Program-made: the position numbers and the translations under genes
Shown here: in pieces, positions 8,947 through 17,101 of the stretch
How positions within the stretch are numbered: position 1 is the first letter of the stretch
Layout: every line of letters begins with the position of its first letter
Assembly: GCA_947503265.1 (NCBI GenBank)
Contig: CANNDC010000024.1
Location: forward strand, 1-64,000
Direction of reading: 5' to 3'
From: an uncultured Alteromonadaceae bacterium
Lineage (GTDB): Bacteria > Pseudomonadota > Gammaproteobacteria > Enterobacterales > Alteromonadaceae
Length of the DNA: 64,000 nt
The notes under the pieces: generated by a model
Seen by the model: the letters and a program-made list of their open reading frames with translations, nothing else
Told to the model about the DNA's origin: nothing
Databases searched by the model: none

Positions 8947-8952
8947 TATAAT
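8947..8952 (+). promoter_or_regulatory. Possible -10 element upstream of ribF
   Basis: A perfect TATAAT lies 70 bases upstream of the ribF start, but I see no good -35 at the right distance. It may be a weak internal promoter separating murJ from the ribF-ileS-lspA unit. Confidence 0.3.
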
Positions 8953-9022
8953 TGCGCGTTTGGCTGAAGGGCTATCGAAGCAGTCATTATTTGGTTTAGC
9001 AAAGACGAATTTGAGGAAAGGT

Positions 9023-9949
9023 GTGGAGTTAATCCGAGGATTACATAACATCCGTGAAAAGCACAAAGGGTGTGTGTTGACGATTGGCAAGTTTGACGGC
9101 GTTCATCTGGGCCATAGAGCCGTATTAACAAACGTAGTTGAGCGAGCTAGAGAACTTGGATTGCCTTCTACGGTAATGGTATTTGAGCCACAACCCGAAG
9201 AAGTGTTCAGTCCCGACTCAGCGCCGGCAAGACTCTCACGTCTTCGTGACAAATATGAGCAGTTAAAGGCTGTTGGTATAGACCGACTGTTATGCGTTAA
9301 ATTTGATAGTCAATTTGCAGGTATGTCTCCTGAAAAATTTGTAGAATCCTTATTGGTCAATCAATTGGGTATTCAATATCTTGTCATCGGTGATGATTTC
9401 CGTTTTGGCAAAGGGCGGGTTGGTGATTTTACAACTTTGAAAAAAGCAGGTGACTCGTTCGGTTTCTCAGTGGTAAGTACGCAAAGTTTTAGGCGAAAAG
9501 ATTGCCGTATTAGTTCAACAGAAGTGCGAAGCGCGCTGGCAAATGGCGATTTTAAAGAAGCCGAAGCCATGTTAGGGCGGCCATATGAGATTGCTGGCAA
9601 AGTGGTCCATGGCGAGAAAAAGGGACGAACAATCGGTTTTCCTACCGCCAATGTACTGTTGAAAAGATGTAAGACACCGGTGAATGGTGTATTTGCCGTT
9701 AAAGTCAATATAGACAAACAAACAGTGTATGGTGTGGCGAACGTTGGCACTAGGCCAACTTTAGACGGCCAACGAGCGCAACTGGAAGTGCATTTGTTCG
9801 ACTTTAACAAAAAGCTATATGGTCAAACTATTCGAGTTCAGCTTATGGCTAAACTGAGAAATGAAAAGAAATTCGATAATTTCGAGTTACTTCATCAACA
9901 AATTATTAGAGATGCTGAACAAGCCAAAGTATTGGTCGGCAATTTATAG
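9023..9949 (+). CDS. ribF: Bifunctional riboflavin kinase / FAD synthetase
   Basis: This cytoplasmic enzyme converts riboflavin to FMN and then to FAD. The N-terminal adenylyltransferase domain shows TIGKFDGVHLGH (about residues 20-31). The C-terminal riboflavin kinase domain shows GRTIGFPTANV (about 201-211). The frame is open from a TTG at 8960, but the GTG at 9023 gives the family start MELIRGLHNI and has a GAGGA ribosome site 5 bases upstream. The result is 308 residues, close to E. coli RibF (313). It lies 43 bases before ileS, the common arrangement. Confidence 0.95.
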   Translation: MELIRGLHNIREKHKGCVLTIGKFDGVHLGHRAVLTNVVERARELGLPSTVMVFEPQPEEVFSPDSAPARLSRLRDKYEQLKAVGIDRLLCVKFDSQFAGMSPEKFVESLLVNQLGIQYLVIGDDFRFGKGRVGDFTTLKKAGDSFGFSVVSTQSFRRKDCRISSTEVRSALANGDFKEAEAMLGRPYEIAGKVVHGEKKGRTIGFPTANVLLKRCKTPVNGVFAVKVNIDKQTVYGVANVGTRPTLDGQRAQLEVHLFDFNKKLYGQTIRVQLMAKLRNEKKFDNFELLHQQIIRDAEQAKVLVGNL

Positions 9950-9992
9950 ATTAAGCTAGTTATTATTTTTTAAGATTTGGAACATATCCGGA

Positions 9993-12821
9993 ATGAGTGA
10001 TTATAAACACACGTTAAATTTGCCAGAAACCAACTTTCCAATGCGAGGAAATTTGGCGCAACGCGAACCTCAGATGCTAAAGAGCTGGACTCAAAAAAAG
10101 CTCTATCATGTGATTCGCGATGCGAAAAAAGGTAAACAACCTTTTGTACTCCATGACGGCCCTCCTTATGCAAATGGCGATATTCATATTGGCCATGCAG
10201 TCAATAAAATCTTAAAAGATGTCATTGTAAAATCAAAAACATTGGCTGATTTTGATGCACCCTATGTTCCGGGTTGGGATTGCCACGGTTTGCCTATCGA
10301 ATTACAAGTCGAAAAGAAAGTTGGTAAGCCGGGTAAGAAAGTGACTGCGGCAGAATTTAGACAAAAGTGCCGTGACTACGCAGAAAGACAAATTAACGGG
10401 CAAAAAGCCGATTTCATTCGTTTAGGCGTATTAGGTGAATGGGACAAGCCGTATAAAACCATGGAGTTTTCTTCCGAGGCCGACATAATTCGTGCGCTGG
10501 GCGGCATAGTGCGCTCAGGACATTTGGAAAAAGGTTTTAAGCCAGTCCATTGGTGTACTGACTGTGGTTCTGCGTTGGCAGAAGCTGAAGTGGAATATCA
10601 AGACAAATTTTCACCTTCCATAGATGTTAGGTTTACCGCAAAAGACGGTGACGCTATTGCCGAATCCTTTAAGCATCCGGAAGGTCACGTTGGGGAAGGG
10701 CCTGTTTCTGTGGTTATCTGGACAACCACGCCATGGACATTGCCAGCTAACAGAGCTGTATGTGTCAGTCCAAAATTAGAATACACACTCGTTCAAGTTG
10801 AAACCCCAGAAGGCAAAGAACGCCTGATAGTTGCGTCTGAGTTAGTCACAGACTGCATGGATAGATTTGGCGTTGAACACTATCATGCGCTGGGTTATTG
10901 CCATGGTTCATCGTTAGAAAATCAGCAAATTTGGCATCCTTTTTACGATTTTACTGTTCCAGTTATCTTGGGCGATCACGTCACTACAGAGTCGGGTACT
11001 GGTTGCGTTCATACCGCGCCCGGGCACGGTGTTGATGATTTCAATGTTGGTGCAAAGTACGGACTTGAGGTGGCGAATCCTGTCGGTGCGAATGGCGTAT
11101 ACATGGCAGGTACTGAATTGTTCGAAGGCGAGCATGTTTTCAAAGCCAATGCACACATTGTTGATGTGTTAACGGAGCGCAAGGCGCTAGTCCATCACCA
11201 TTCGTACGAGCACAGTTATCCGCACTGCTGGCGACACAAAACGCCAATTATTTTCCGAGCGACGCCTCAGTGGTTTATCAGCATGGATAAAAATGGCTTA
11301 CGCAAACAATCGTTAGAAGAAATTAAGAAAACCCAGTGGATACCAGAATGGGGACAAAGCCGTATCGAGAATATGGTTGAAGGTCGTCCAGACTGGTGTA
11401 TTTCAAGGCAACGTACTTGGGGTGTGCCCATTGCCTTGTTTGTCGATAAAGACTCTGGGGATTTGCATCCTGATACGGATGTGCTGATTGAACGTGTTGC
11501 TAAACTCGTTGAGGAAAAAGGCATTCAAGCATGGTGGGACATTGACACCAAAACCTTCTTAGGCGACGACAGTGACACGTATGTAAAAGTACCTGACACC
11601 TTAGATGTTTGGTTTGATTCAGGTGTTACCCATCACTTTGTGGTGGATAGTCGAGATGATATTCCGGCTTCAGCGGATTTATATTTGGAGGGCTCAGATC
11701 AACACAGAGGTTGGTTTATGTCTTCACTCATGACCTCGGTTGCTGAAAAAGGGCATGCTCCTTACAAGCAAGTGTTAACCCATGGTTTCACTGTTGACGG
11801 TGAAGGCAAGAAGATGTCTAAGTCAATCGGTAACACGGTGGCGCCACAACAGGTGACCAATAAGCTCGGTGCAGACATTCTGAGACTTTGGGTGGCTTCT
11901 ACTGACTACCGAAGCGAGATTGCAGTATCCGATGAAATCCTCAAGCGTTCAGCGGATTCTTATCGTCGAATTCGTAACACGGCTCGCTTTTTATTGGCTA
12001 ACCTCAATGGTTTTAACCCTGCAACCGATCAGGTTGCGTTTGGCGACTTGGTTGAATTAGACAAGTGGGCAGTATCAAGAGCCGCAAGTGTTCAACAAGA
12101 AATAATCGCAGCCTATGATAAATATGACTTGCTGGTTGTGACACAAAAAATGATGCAATTCTGCTCCATAGAAATGGGCAGTTTCTATCTTGATATCATC
12201 AAAGATCGTCAGTACACAGCGAAGTCAGATGGTCATGCTAGACGCTCATGTCAGACCGCGCTTTATCATATCGTCGAGGCGTTAGTGCGCTGGATGGCAC
12301 CGATTACGAGCTTCACCGCACAAGAACTTTGGCAGGAAATGCCAGGTGAAAGAAGCGAATTCGTGTTCACAGATGTTTGGTATACCGGATTCACTGGTTC
12401 AACTGCTACAAGTCAATTTAATGATGATTTTTGGCTCAAAATACTCTCGGTAAAAGAGCAAGTAAACAGGGCATTGGAACAGCAGCGTAAGCAAGGTGCA
12501 TTAGGTGCTTCGTTAGAAGCTAACGTTACTATCTACGCATCAAATGACTTAGCAGAAAACCTTCAACAGTTGCAAGACGAACTACGATTTGTATTGATTA
12601 CTTCTGAAGCCAAAGTGGAACAGATTGAAAACGCGCCGTCCAATGCGATTGAAACTGAAATCGAAGGCTTGAAGCTTGTCATTGAAAAATCAAATGGCGA
12701 AAAATGCGTTCGTTGTTGGCATTACAAAGAAGAAGTGGGTAGTAACGAGCAACACAAAGAATTGTGTAACCGCTGTATCGATAATGTCGATGGTGCAGGA
12801 GAACAGCGTCAGTATGCTTAA
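9993..12821 (+). CDS. ileS: Isoleucyl-tRNA synthetase
   Basis: This 942-residue class I synthetase charges tRNA-Ile. It has the HIGH motif at residues 65-68 and KMSKS near residue 604. A long editing (CP1) insertion contains the GWDCHGLPIE and TAPGHG blocks. The C-terminal zinc finger has CVRCW and CNRC pairs. Length and domain order match the bacterial type found in E. coli (938). The last 8 bases overlap the start of lspA, suggesting coupled translation, a conserved arrangement. Confidence 0.98.
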   Translation: MSDYKHTLNLPETNFPMRGNLAQREPQMLKSWTQKKLYHVIRDAKKGKQPFVLHDGPPYANGDIHIGHAVNKILKDVIVKSKTLADFDAPYVPGWDCHGLPIELQVEKKVGKPGKKVTAAEFRQKCRDYAERQINGQKADFIRLGVLGEWDKPYKTMEFSSEADIIRALGGIVRSGHLEKGFKPVHWCTDCGSALAEAEVEYQDKFSPSIDVRFTAKDGDAIAESFKHPEGHVGEGPVSVVIWTTTPWTLPANRAVCVSPKLEYTLVQVETPEGKERLIVASELVTDCMDRFGVEHYHALGYCHGSSLENQQIWHPFYDFTVPVILGDHVTTESGTGCVHTAPGHGVDDFNVGAKYGLEVANPVGANGVYMAGTELFEGEHVFKANAHIVDVLTERKALVHHHSYEHSYPHCWRHKTPIIFRATPQWFISMDKNGLRKQSLEEIKKTQWIPEWGQSRIENMVEGRPDWCISRQRTWGVPIALFVDKDSGDLHPDTDVLIERVAKLVEEKGIQAWWDIDTKTFLGDDSDTYVKVPDTLDVWFDSGVTHHFVVDSRDDIPASADLYLEGSDQHRGWFMSSLMTSVAEKGHAPYKQVLTHGFTVDGEGKKMSKSIGNTVAPQQVTNKLGADILRLWVASTDYRSEIAVSDEILKRSADSYRRIRNTARFLLANLNGFNPATDQVAFGDLVELDKWAVSRAASVQQEIIAAYDKYDLLVVTQKMMQFCSIEMGSFYLDIIKDRQYTAKSDGHARRSCQTALYHIVEALVRWMAPITSFTAQELWQEMPGERSEFVFTDVWYTGFTGSTATSQFNDDFWLKILSVKEQVNRALEQQRKQGALGASLEANVTIYASNDLAENLQQLQDELRFVLITSEAKVEQIENAPSNAIETEIEGLKLVIEKSNGEKCVRCWHYKEEVGSNEQHKELCNRCIDNVDGAGEQRQYA

Positions 12822-13314
12822 GTTATTCAAAGAAACCGGCTTAAGATTTTTATGGCTCACCGCGATAGTGATTATTCTCGATCAGTGGACAAAGCAGGCC
12901 GTGTTAGCCAGCATGGAGCTATATCAGTCTATCGAGATTACTGGCTTTTTTAATCTTACGTATGTCAGAAATTACGGTGCCGCTTTTAGCTTTCTCCATG
13001 ATGCAAGTGGCTGGCAACGTTGGTTTTTCACCGCGATTGCTGTGGTTGTCAGTGTGGTGATTTTACGCTGGCTAAAATCCACACCTAAAAAACAAATTAT
13101 GCTTCCTGTCGCATTCGCTTTAATTTTAGGTGGTGCAATTGGAAACGTATATGATCGTTTGGTTCTTGGCTACGTAGTAGATTTTCTTGATGTCTATTAT
13201 CAACAACATCACTGGCCAGCTTTCAATGTTGCAGATAGTGCAATTTGCTTGGGTGCTATTTTGTTAATAATTGATATGTTTAAAAACAAAGAAAATCAGG
13301 AATCACAAAAATGA
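12814..13314 (+). CDS. lspA: Lipoprotein signal peptidase (signal peptidase II)
   Basis: This 166-residue inner-membrane aspartyl protease removes signal peptides from prolipoproteins after lipid attachment. Four hydrophobic segments are visible. The catalytic pair is D123 (GYVVDFLD) and D141 (FNVADS), the same numbering as in E. coli. The frame is open from 12676, but the ATG at 12814 gives the family length and overlaps the ileS stop by 8 bases. A GGAG lies 12 bases upstream, somewhat far. The end overlaps fkpB by 4 bases. Lipoprotein substrates in this window include PrsT and the AttH-like protein. Confidence 0.96.
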   Translation: MLKLFKETGLRFLWLTAIVIILDQWTKQAVLASMELYQSIEITGFFNLTYVRNYGAAFSFLHDASGWQRWFFTAIAVVVSVVILRWLKSTPKKQIMLPVAFALILGGAIGNVYDRLVLGYVVDFLDVYYQQHHWPAFNVADSAICLGAILLIIDMFKNKENQESQK

Positions 13315-13745
13315 CATTAGCTATCGATAAATCCAGTGAAGTCATCATGCATTTCGATTTAAAACTTGAAGATGGCTCTGCTGCTGATAGTACTAGGGTG
13401 AACAATAAACCCGCGAAATTGCAAATGGGTGACGGTAGCCTAACACCAAGTTTTGAAGATTGCTTACTCGGCTTAAAACAAGGTGATAAACAATCGTTTA
13501 CCTTGTCTCCAGAAGATGCATTTGGACTACCAAATCCAGACAACATACATTACATGGACAAGAGCCGTTTTGGCGCTGACACGCCATTGGAACCTGGCAC
13601 TATCATTGCTTTTTCACAGCCAGATGGTAGTGAAGTACCAGGGATCGTGAGAGAGTCAGCAGGGGATTCTGTGACTGTAGATTTTAACCACCCTCTGGCA
13701 GGGCAAACCGTGATTTTCGATGTGGAGATCCTTGGCGTAAGTTAA
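13311..13745 (+). CDS. fkpB: FKBP-type peptidyl-prolyl isomerase (SlpA/FkpB)
   Basis: This 144-residue cytoplasmic proline isomerase of the SlyD/SlpA group has the FKBP core (KLEDGSAADST, PSFEDCLLGLKQGD) and the insert-in-flap region containing SPEDAFGLPN. It lacks the His-rich metal-binding tail of SlyD, which points to SlpA/FkpB. The position between lspA and ispH is the conserved one. Its start codon overlaps the lspA stop (ATGA). Confidence 0.93.
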   Translation: MTLAIDKSSEVIMHFDLKLEDGSAADSTRVNNKPAKLQMGDGSLTPSFEDCLLGLKQGDKQSFTLSPEDAFGLPNPDNIHYMDKSRFGADTPLEPGTIIAFSQPDGSEVPGIVRESAGDSVTVDFNHPLAGQTVIFDVEILGVS

Positions 13746-13756
13746 GGAAAAAGACG

Positions 13757-14701
13757 ATGCAAATACATTTAGCCAATCCCAGAGGATTTTGTGCCGGCGT
13801 AGATCGCGCCATTACCATAGTTGAGAGAGCGCTAGAGATATTTCCGCCGCCAATTTATGTGCGCCATGAAGTTGTGCACAATAAATTCGTGGTAGATGGT
13901 CTGAAAAAGCGGGGTGCGCGTTTTGTCGATGAACTGAGCGAAGTGCCTGACGACAGCATCGTTATTTTTTCAGCCCATGGCGTGTCGCAAGCGGTTCGTA
14001 GCGAAGCAAGCTCTAGAGGCTTAAAAGTATTTGATGCAACCTGCCCACTTGTGACTAAGGTTCATATGGAAGTGATGCGTGCCAGTAAGAAAGGCACTGA
14101 ATGTATTTTAATCGGCCACCAAGGGCATCCCGAAGTGGAAGGTACCATGGGACAGTACAACAATGCAGAAGGCGGCATCTATCTAGTCGAATCCGTTGAT
14201 GATGTTATCAAGTTGCAAGTTAAAAACCCGTCGAAATTGTATTTTTGCAGCCAGACTACTTTGTCGGTTGATGATACCGCAGAAGTGATTGATGCGTTAC
14301 GTGAGAAGTATCCTGCCATCGAAGGTCCGCGAAAAGACGATATTTGTTACGCCACTCAGAACAGACAGGATTCCGTGCGTGAATTAGCCGCTGAATGTGA
14401 TGTTCTGCTGGTGGTAGGTGCGCAAAATAGCTCCAATTCTAATCGACTCAGAGAACTTGCTGAAAAAATTGGCGCCGAAGCGCATTTAATAGCCGGTGCT
14501 GATTGTATCCAAAAGTCTTGGCTAAACAACGCGAAAAACATTGGCGTGACCGCAGGAGCATCTGCTCCTGAAGTCTTAGTTCAAGGTGTGGTTGATCGTT
14601 TGCTTGAATGGGGTGCTAATCAGGCAAAAGAGCGTCCTGGCCGCGAAGAAAATATTGAATTTGCAGTGCCTAAAGAGCTGAGAATAAAACAAGTCAGTTA
14701 A
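13757..14701 (+). CDS. ispH: 4-hydroxy-3-methylbut-2-enyl diphosphate reductase
   Basis: This 314-residue cytoplasmic enzyme catalyses the last step of the MEP pathway, making IPP and DMAPP. The three iron-sulfur cysteines are visible at C12 (RGFCAG), C96 (DATCPLV) and C197 (DDICYATQ), together with the HGVS and ATQNRQ blocks. The length is normal (E. coli 316). It closes the lspA-fkpB-ispH unit, 11 bases after fkpB. No terminator hairpin is seen after it. Confidence 0.97.
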   Translation: MQIHLANPRGFCAGVDRAITIVERALEIFPPPIYVRHEVVHNKFVVDGLKKRGARFVDELSEVPDDSIVIFSAHGVSQAVRSEASSRGLKVFDATCPLVTKVHMEVMRASKKGTECILIGHQGHPEVEGTMGQYNNAEGGIYLVESVDDVIKLQVKNPSKLYFCSQTTLSVDDTAEVIDALREKYPAIEGPRKDDICYATQNRQDSVRELAAECDVLLVVGAQNSSNSNRLRELAEKIGAEAHLIAGADCIQKSWLNNAKNIGVTAGASAPEVLVQGVVDRLLEWGANQAKERPGREENIEFAVPKELRIKQVS

Positions 14702-15009
14702 GTTTGCTTAGGATCGCCCTTTGCACAATTAAACATCATCATTTCCGAGTTCAATAATGCGTTGATTCGGTGGTGAAATGTGCGTTCGTTGATCAAAAAT
14801 ATTCGAAAACTAACTGATATTCGATCTGGGGCTTTAGATAATCTGTACCTCAGTTTAATCTCTACTTGTTGTGTTTCTTCAACCTACCAATTTCGCAATT
14901 CTATAAACTAGACCGTATTTAATACCTATATACCATTGCTGATAACCTATTATTGACCGATACAAGGTAAATTATATCTTGTAAGAATTTTTTAAGCTTT
15001 GGAGCGTTA
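14702..15009. other. Gene-free stretch between ispH and pilV
   Basis: This stretch of 308 bases lies where many relatives carry a fimT/fimU pseudopilin gene. No open frame and no remnant of a prepilin motif is visible here. The only clear structure is the promoter/hairpin at 14953-14983. Confidence 0.6.
14953..14983 (+). promoter_or_regulatory. Possible pilV operon promoter with an overlapping palindrome
   Basis: A -35 TTGACC (14953-14958; 5 of 6) is followed after 16 bases by TATCTT (14975-14980; 4 of 6). This would leave a short leader containing the GGAG ribosome site of pilV. An inverted repeat with 9-base arms TACAAGGTA (14961-14969) and TATCTTGTA (14975-14983, one G-U pair) fills the spacer and -10 region, a location where a repressor or activator could act. 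Confidence 0.35.
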
Positions 15010-15657
15010 GTGAAAGTGAACACTTTGGTCAATTCAACATCATTCAACATGCACCCCGCACAACGCGGTGTGGGCATGATTGAAGTGTTGGTTACGTTGT
15101 TCATTTTATCCATCGGCATGCTCGGAGTTGCTTCTTTGCAGTTTGTCAGCTCTTTTTCAAACGCCGATGCGTTAAATCGTTCTCAATCGGTACTAGTAGC
15201 CCAACAGATGAGTGAGAGGCTAAGAGCAAGTGCGCGTATGTCTCTCATTGGTGATGGGCTGGTAGTTGATCAAAATTACTTCAACGAAGATATTTACAAT
15301 TTCGGTAACTTGTCCTGCAATAGCGGTGCTAGTCCTTATAACTGCTTCTGTCTGGCGCTTCCAGCTGATATTCCAAATTGTAACACTGGACAATGTGACG
15401 CATCTGAATTCGCGACTTTTGATGCTTACGAAACTTCTTGCTCGGCGGTTTCCGCAAATCCCGCTGTAGAGATAGGTTTGACTTGTAGCGATCGTGATAA
15501 CACCGATGGTGAACAATGCAGCACGGGTTCAAGAATCACAATCACCCTTTTTTGGCCTGTAGAAAATTGGCAGAACATTGATCGTAAACTCAACGAGCAA
15601 TGCAATGTAGACAGAGATGAACCTCACGACTGTATTAGTTTGGATGTGGTGTTATGA
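15010..15657 (+). CDS. pilV: Type IV pilus minor pilin PilV
   Basis: This 215-residue prepilin-like protein has a class III leader: cleavage is expected after G20 in QRG|VGMIE, with Glu at +5 (E25). It is followed by a hydrophobic N-terminal helix, VLVTLFILSIGMLGVASLQF. The rest is a cysteine-rich globular domain (many Cys in pairs, for example CNSGASPYNCFC). Minor pilins prime pilus assembly and carry PilY1 to the tip. The GTG start has a GGAG site 5 bases upstream. It is the first gene of pilVWXY1E and overlaps pilW by 4 bases. Confidence 0.93.
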   Translation: MKVNTLVNSTSFNMHPAQRGVGMIEVLVTLFILSIGMLGVASLQFVSSFSNADALNRSQSVLVAQQMSERLRASARMSLIGDGLVVDQNYFNEDIYNFGNLSCNSGASPYNCFCLALPADIPNCNTGQCDASEFATFDAYETSCSAVSANPAVEIGLTCSDRDNTDGEQCSTGSRITITLFWPVENWQNIDRKLNEQCNVDRDEPHDCISLDVVL

Positions 15658-16529
15658 GCTTAATTTCACATAGCTCTAAACAAGCTGGGTTCAGTTTAAT
15701 TGAAGTCTTAATAACCCTTGCGTTGGGGTTATTGATTTCTGGCGCGATTGTACAAGTCTTAGTGAGCAATAGCGTGACGGAAAGATTGAATCGTTCTATC
15801 GCTTCTGTTCAGGAAAGCGGCAGATTCGTTGTATCTCGACTGCGTTCGGAAATACTGATGGCAGGGCGCTACGACATTTTATCCGAGAATCTTAACACAG
15901 ATCAGGACATAGTGGCCGAAGCCTCTTTTGTGCAGAATCATCCAGTTATTTTACCCGGCACGTTTAACGCTTTTGCCGACGTAGGGGTAGTTCAAGGTGC
16001 TGACGGAGCGAGTGATAGACTCGCCGTGAGTGTATTGGCCGAACAAGACTGCCGTGGCTATCGACTTGGATACCCTGCGGGTCAAGAATTCTTTATCGTA
16101 AACGAATATTTTGTCGACGGGAATAAGCTGAAATGCCGTGGATTTGACGGGCGAGTGCTACGAGGTCAAAAAGTCGCAACAGGTCATAATGGACACGCTG
16201 CATTTACCTTGTTAGATGATGTTGAAAGTTTTCAAGTCCTTTACGGATACACAGACAACAGTGTCACTAATGACAATTCTGCCCGTCCAGTCAGTTATAT
16301 CACCGCGGACAGGCTGCCCGCTGCATTGGGTAGTAATGGCCAAGTAGTATCCATTCGAATCGCCGTACTGATTAAAGGCGATGCAGAAGTACCCATTAAT
16401 CCTGTTCCTAGCTTTAAATTACTTAACGAGGCTGCGATGACGCCAAGCGCCAGCAGACTCTACAAACAGTTTGAAACCACTATCACATTACGTAATTCAA
16501 AAAACTTTATGCGAAGTAGAAAAGTATGA
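15654..16529 (+). CDS. pilW: Type IV pilus minor pilin PilW
   Basis: This 291-residue protein has a class III prepilin leader cut after G12 (QAG|FSLIE, Glu at +5), the usual hydrophobic helix and a PilW-type globular region. It contains the block ESGRFVVSRLRSEILMAGR that is typical of PilW. It functions with PilV, PilX and PilE in the pilus tip complex. It overlaps both neighbours by 4 bases, so translation is probably coupled through the operon. Confidence 0.92.
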   Translation: MSLISHSSKQAGFSLIEVLITLALGLLISGAIVQVLVSNSVTERLNRSIASVQESGRFVVSRLRSEILMAGRYDILSENLNTDQDIVAEASFVQNHPVILPGTFNAFADVGVVQGADGASDRLAVSVLAEQDCRGYRLGYPAGQEFFIVNEYFVDGNKLKCRGFDGRVLRGQKVATGHNGHAAFTLLDDVESFQVLYGYTDNSVTNDNSARPVSYITADRLPAALGSNGQVVSIRIAVLIKGDAEVPINPVPSFKLLNEAAMTPSASRLYKQFETTITLRNSKNFMRSRKV

Positions 16530-17089
16530 AACAGCAAGGTTTAGTCATGGTATTCGCGTTGCTCGTGCTGATGAGCCTAACAGTATTAGGCGTAGCTTCA
16601 GTATCGAGTAGTTTGATGCAGAACAAAATGGCAGTGTCGATGCAGAATCAATCTTTGGCATTTGATGCAGCAGAGGCAGCAATTGCCGGTGTCGTTTTCG
16701 AGTCAGAAGACGAAGTATTACTGGCAAATCCAAATCGCGTCGATCCTCTGTCTCAAGCTCGTCAAGGGACAGTGATCGACCTGCAAAATCAATCTCTAAG
16801 TTGCTACAACGATGCAGATTGGACCAATCGCGTTATCACCAGTAATGGATTGACGGAAGACACTGAACATACGGCAGCAGGGTTATTTGACAACAACCCT
16901 CCTATTTCAAGTTGGTCAAGAACGGCCTTTGTGAAAGAACGCGCGTGTTTGGGATCAAGTAACGTCATCGGTGGTAGCAACATTAGTTGCCATGTCTTCA
17001 TTATCAAAGGTTGTGGAAAGTTGCAGGGAGCTAAATATGCCGTAGCTAATACATTGACAGCGTCGGTTTTTGCACCGGCTTCACAATAA
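16526..17089 (+). CDS. pilX: Type IV pilus minor pilin PilX
   Basis: This 187-residue protein has a very short leader, MKQQG, followed by the hydrophobic helix LVMVFALLVLMSLTVLGVAS. The PilX block QNQSLAFDAAEAAIAG comes after it. As usual for PilX, the canonical Glu at +5 of the mature protein is absent; the counterpart of GspK-type pseudopilins lacks it too. The start overlaps the pilW stop (ATGA), and pilY1 follows 12 bases later. Confidence 0.92.
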   Translation: MKQQGLVMVFALLVLMSLTVLGVASVSSSLMQNKMAVSMQNQSLAFDAAEAAIAGVVFESEDEVLLANPNRVDPLSQARQGTVIDLQNQSLSCYNDADWTNRVITSNGLTEDTEHTAAGLFDNNPPISSWSRTAFVKERACLGSSNVIGGSNISCHVFIIKGCGKLQGAKYAVANTLTASVFAPASQ

Positions 17090-17101
17090 CGAGGTTTTGT
17101 T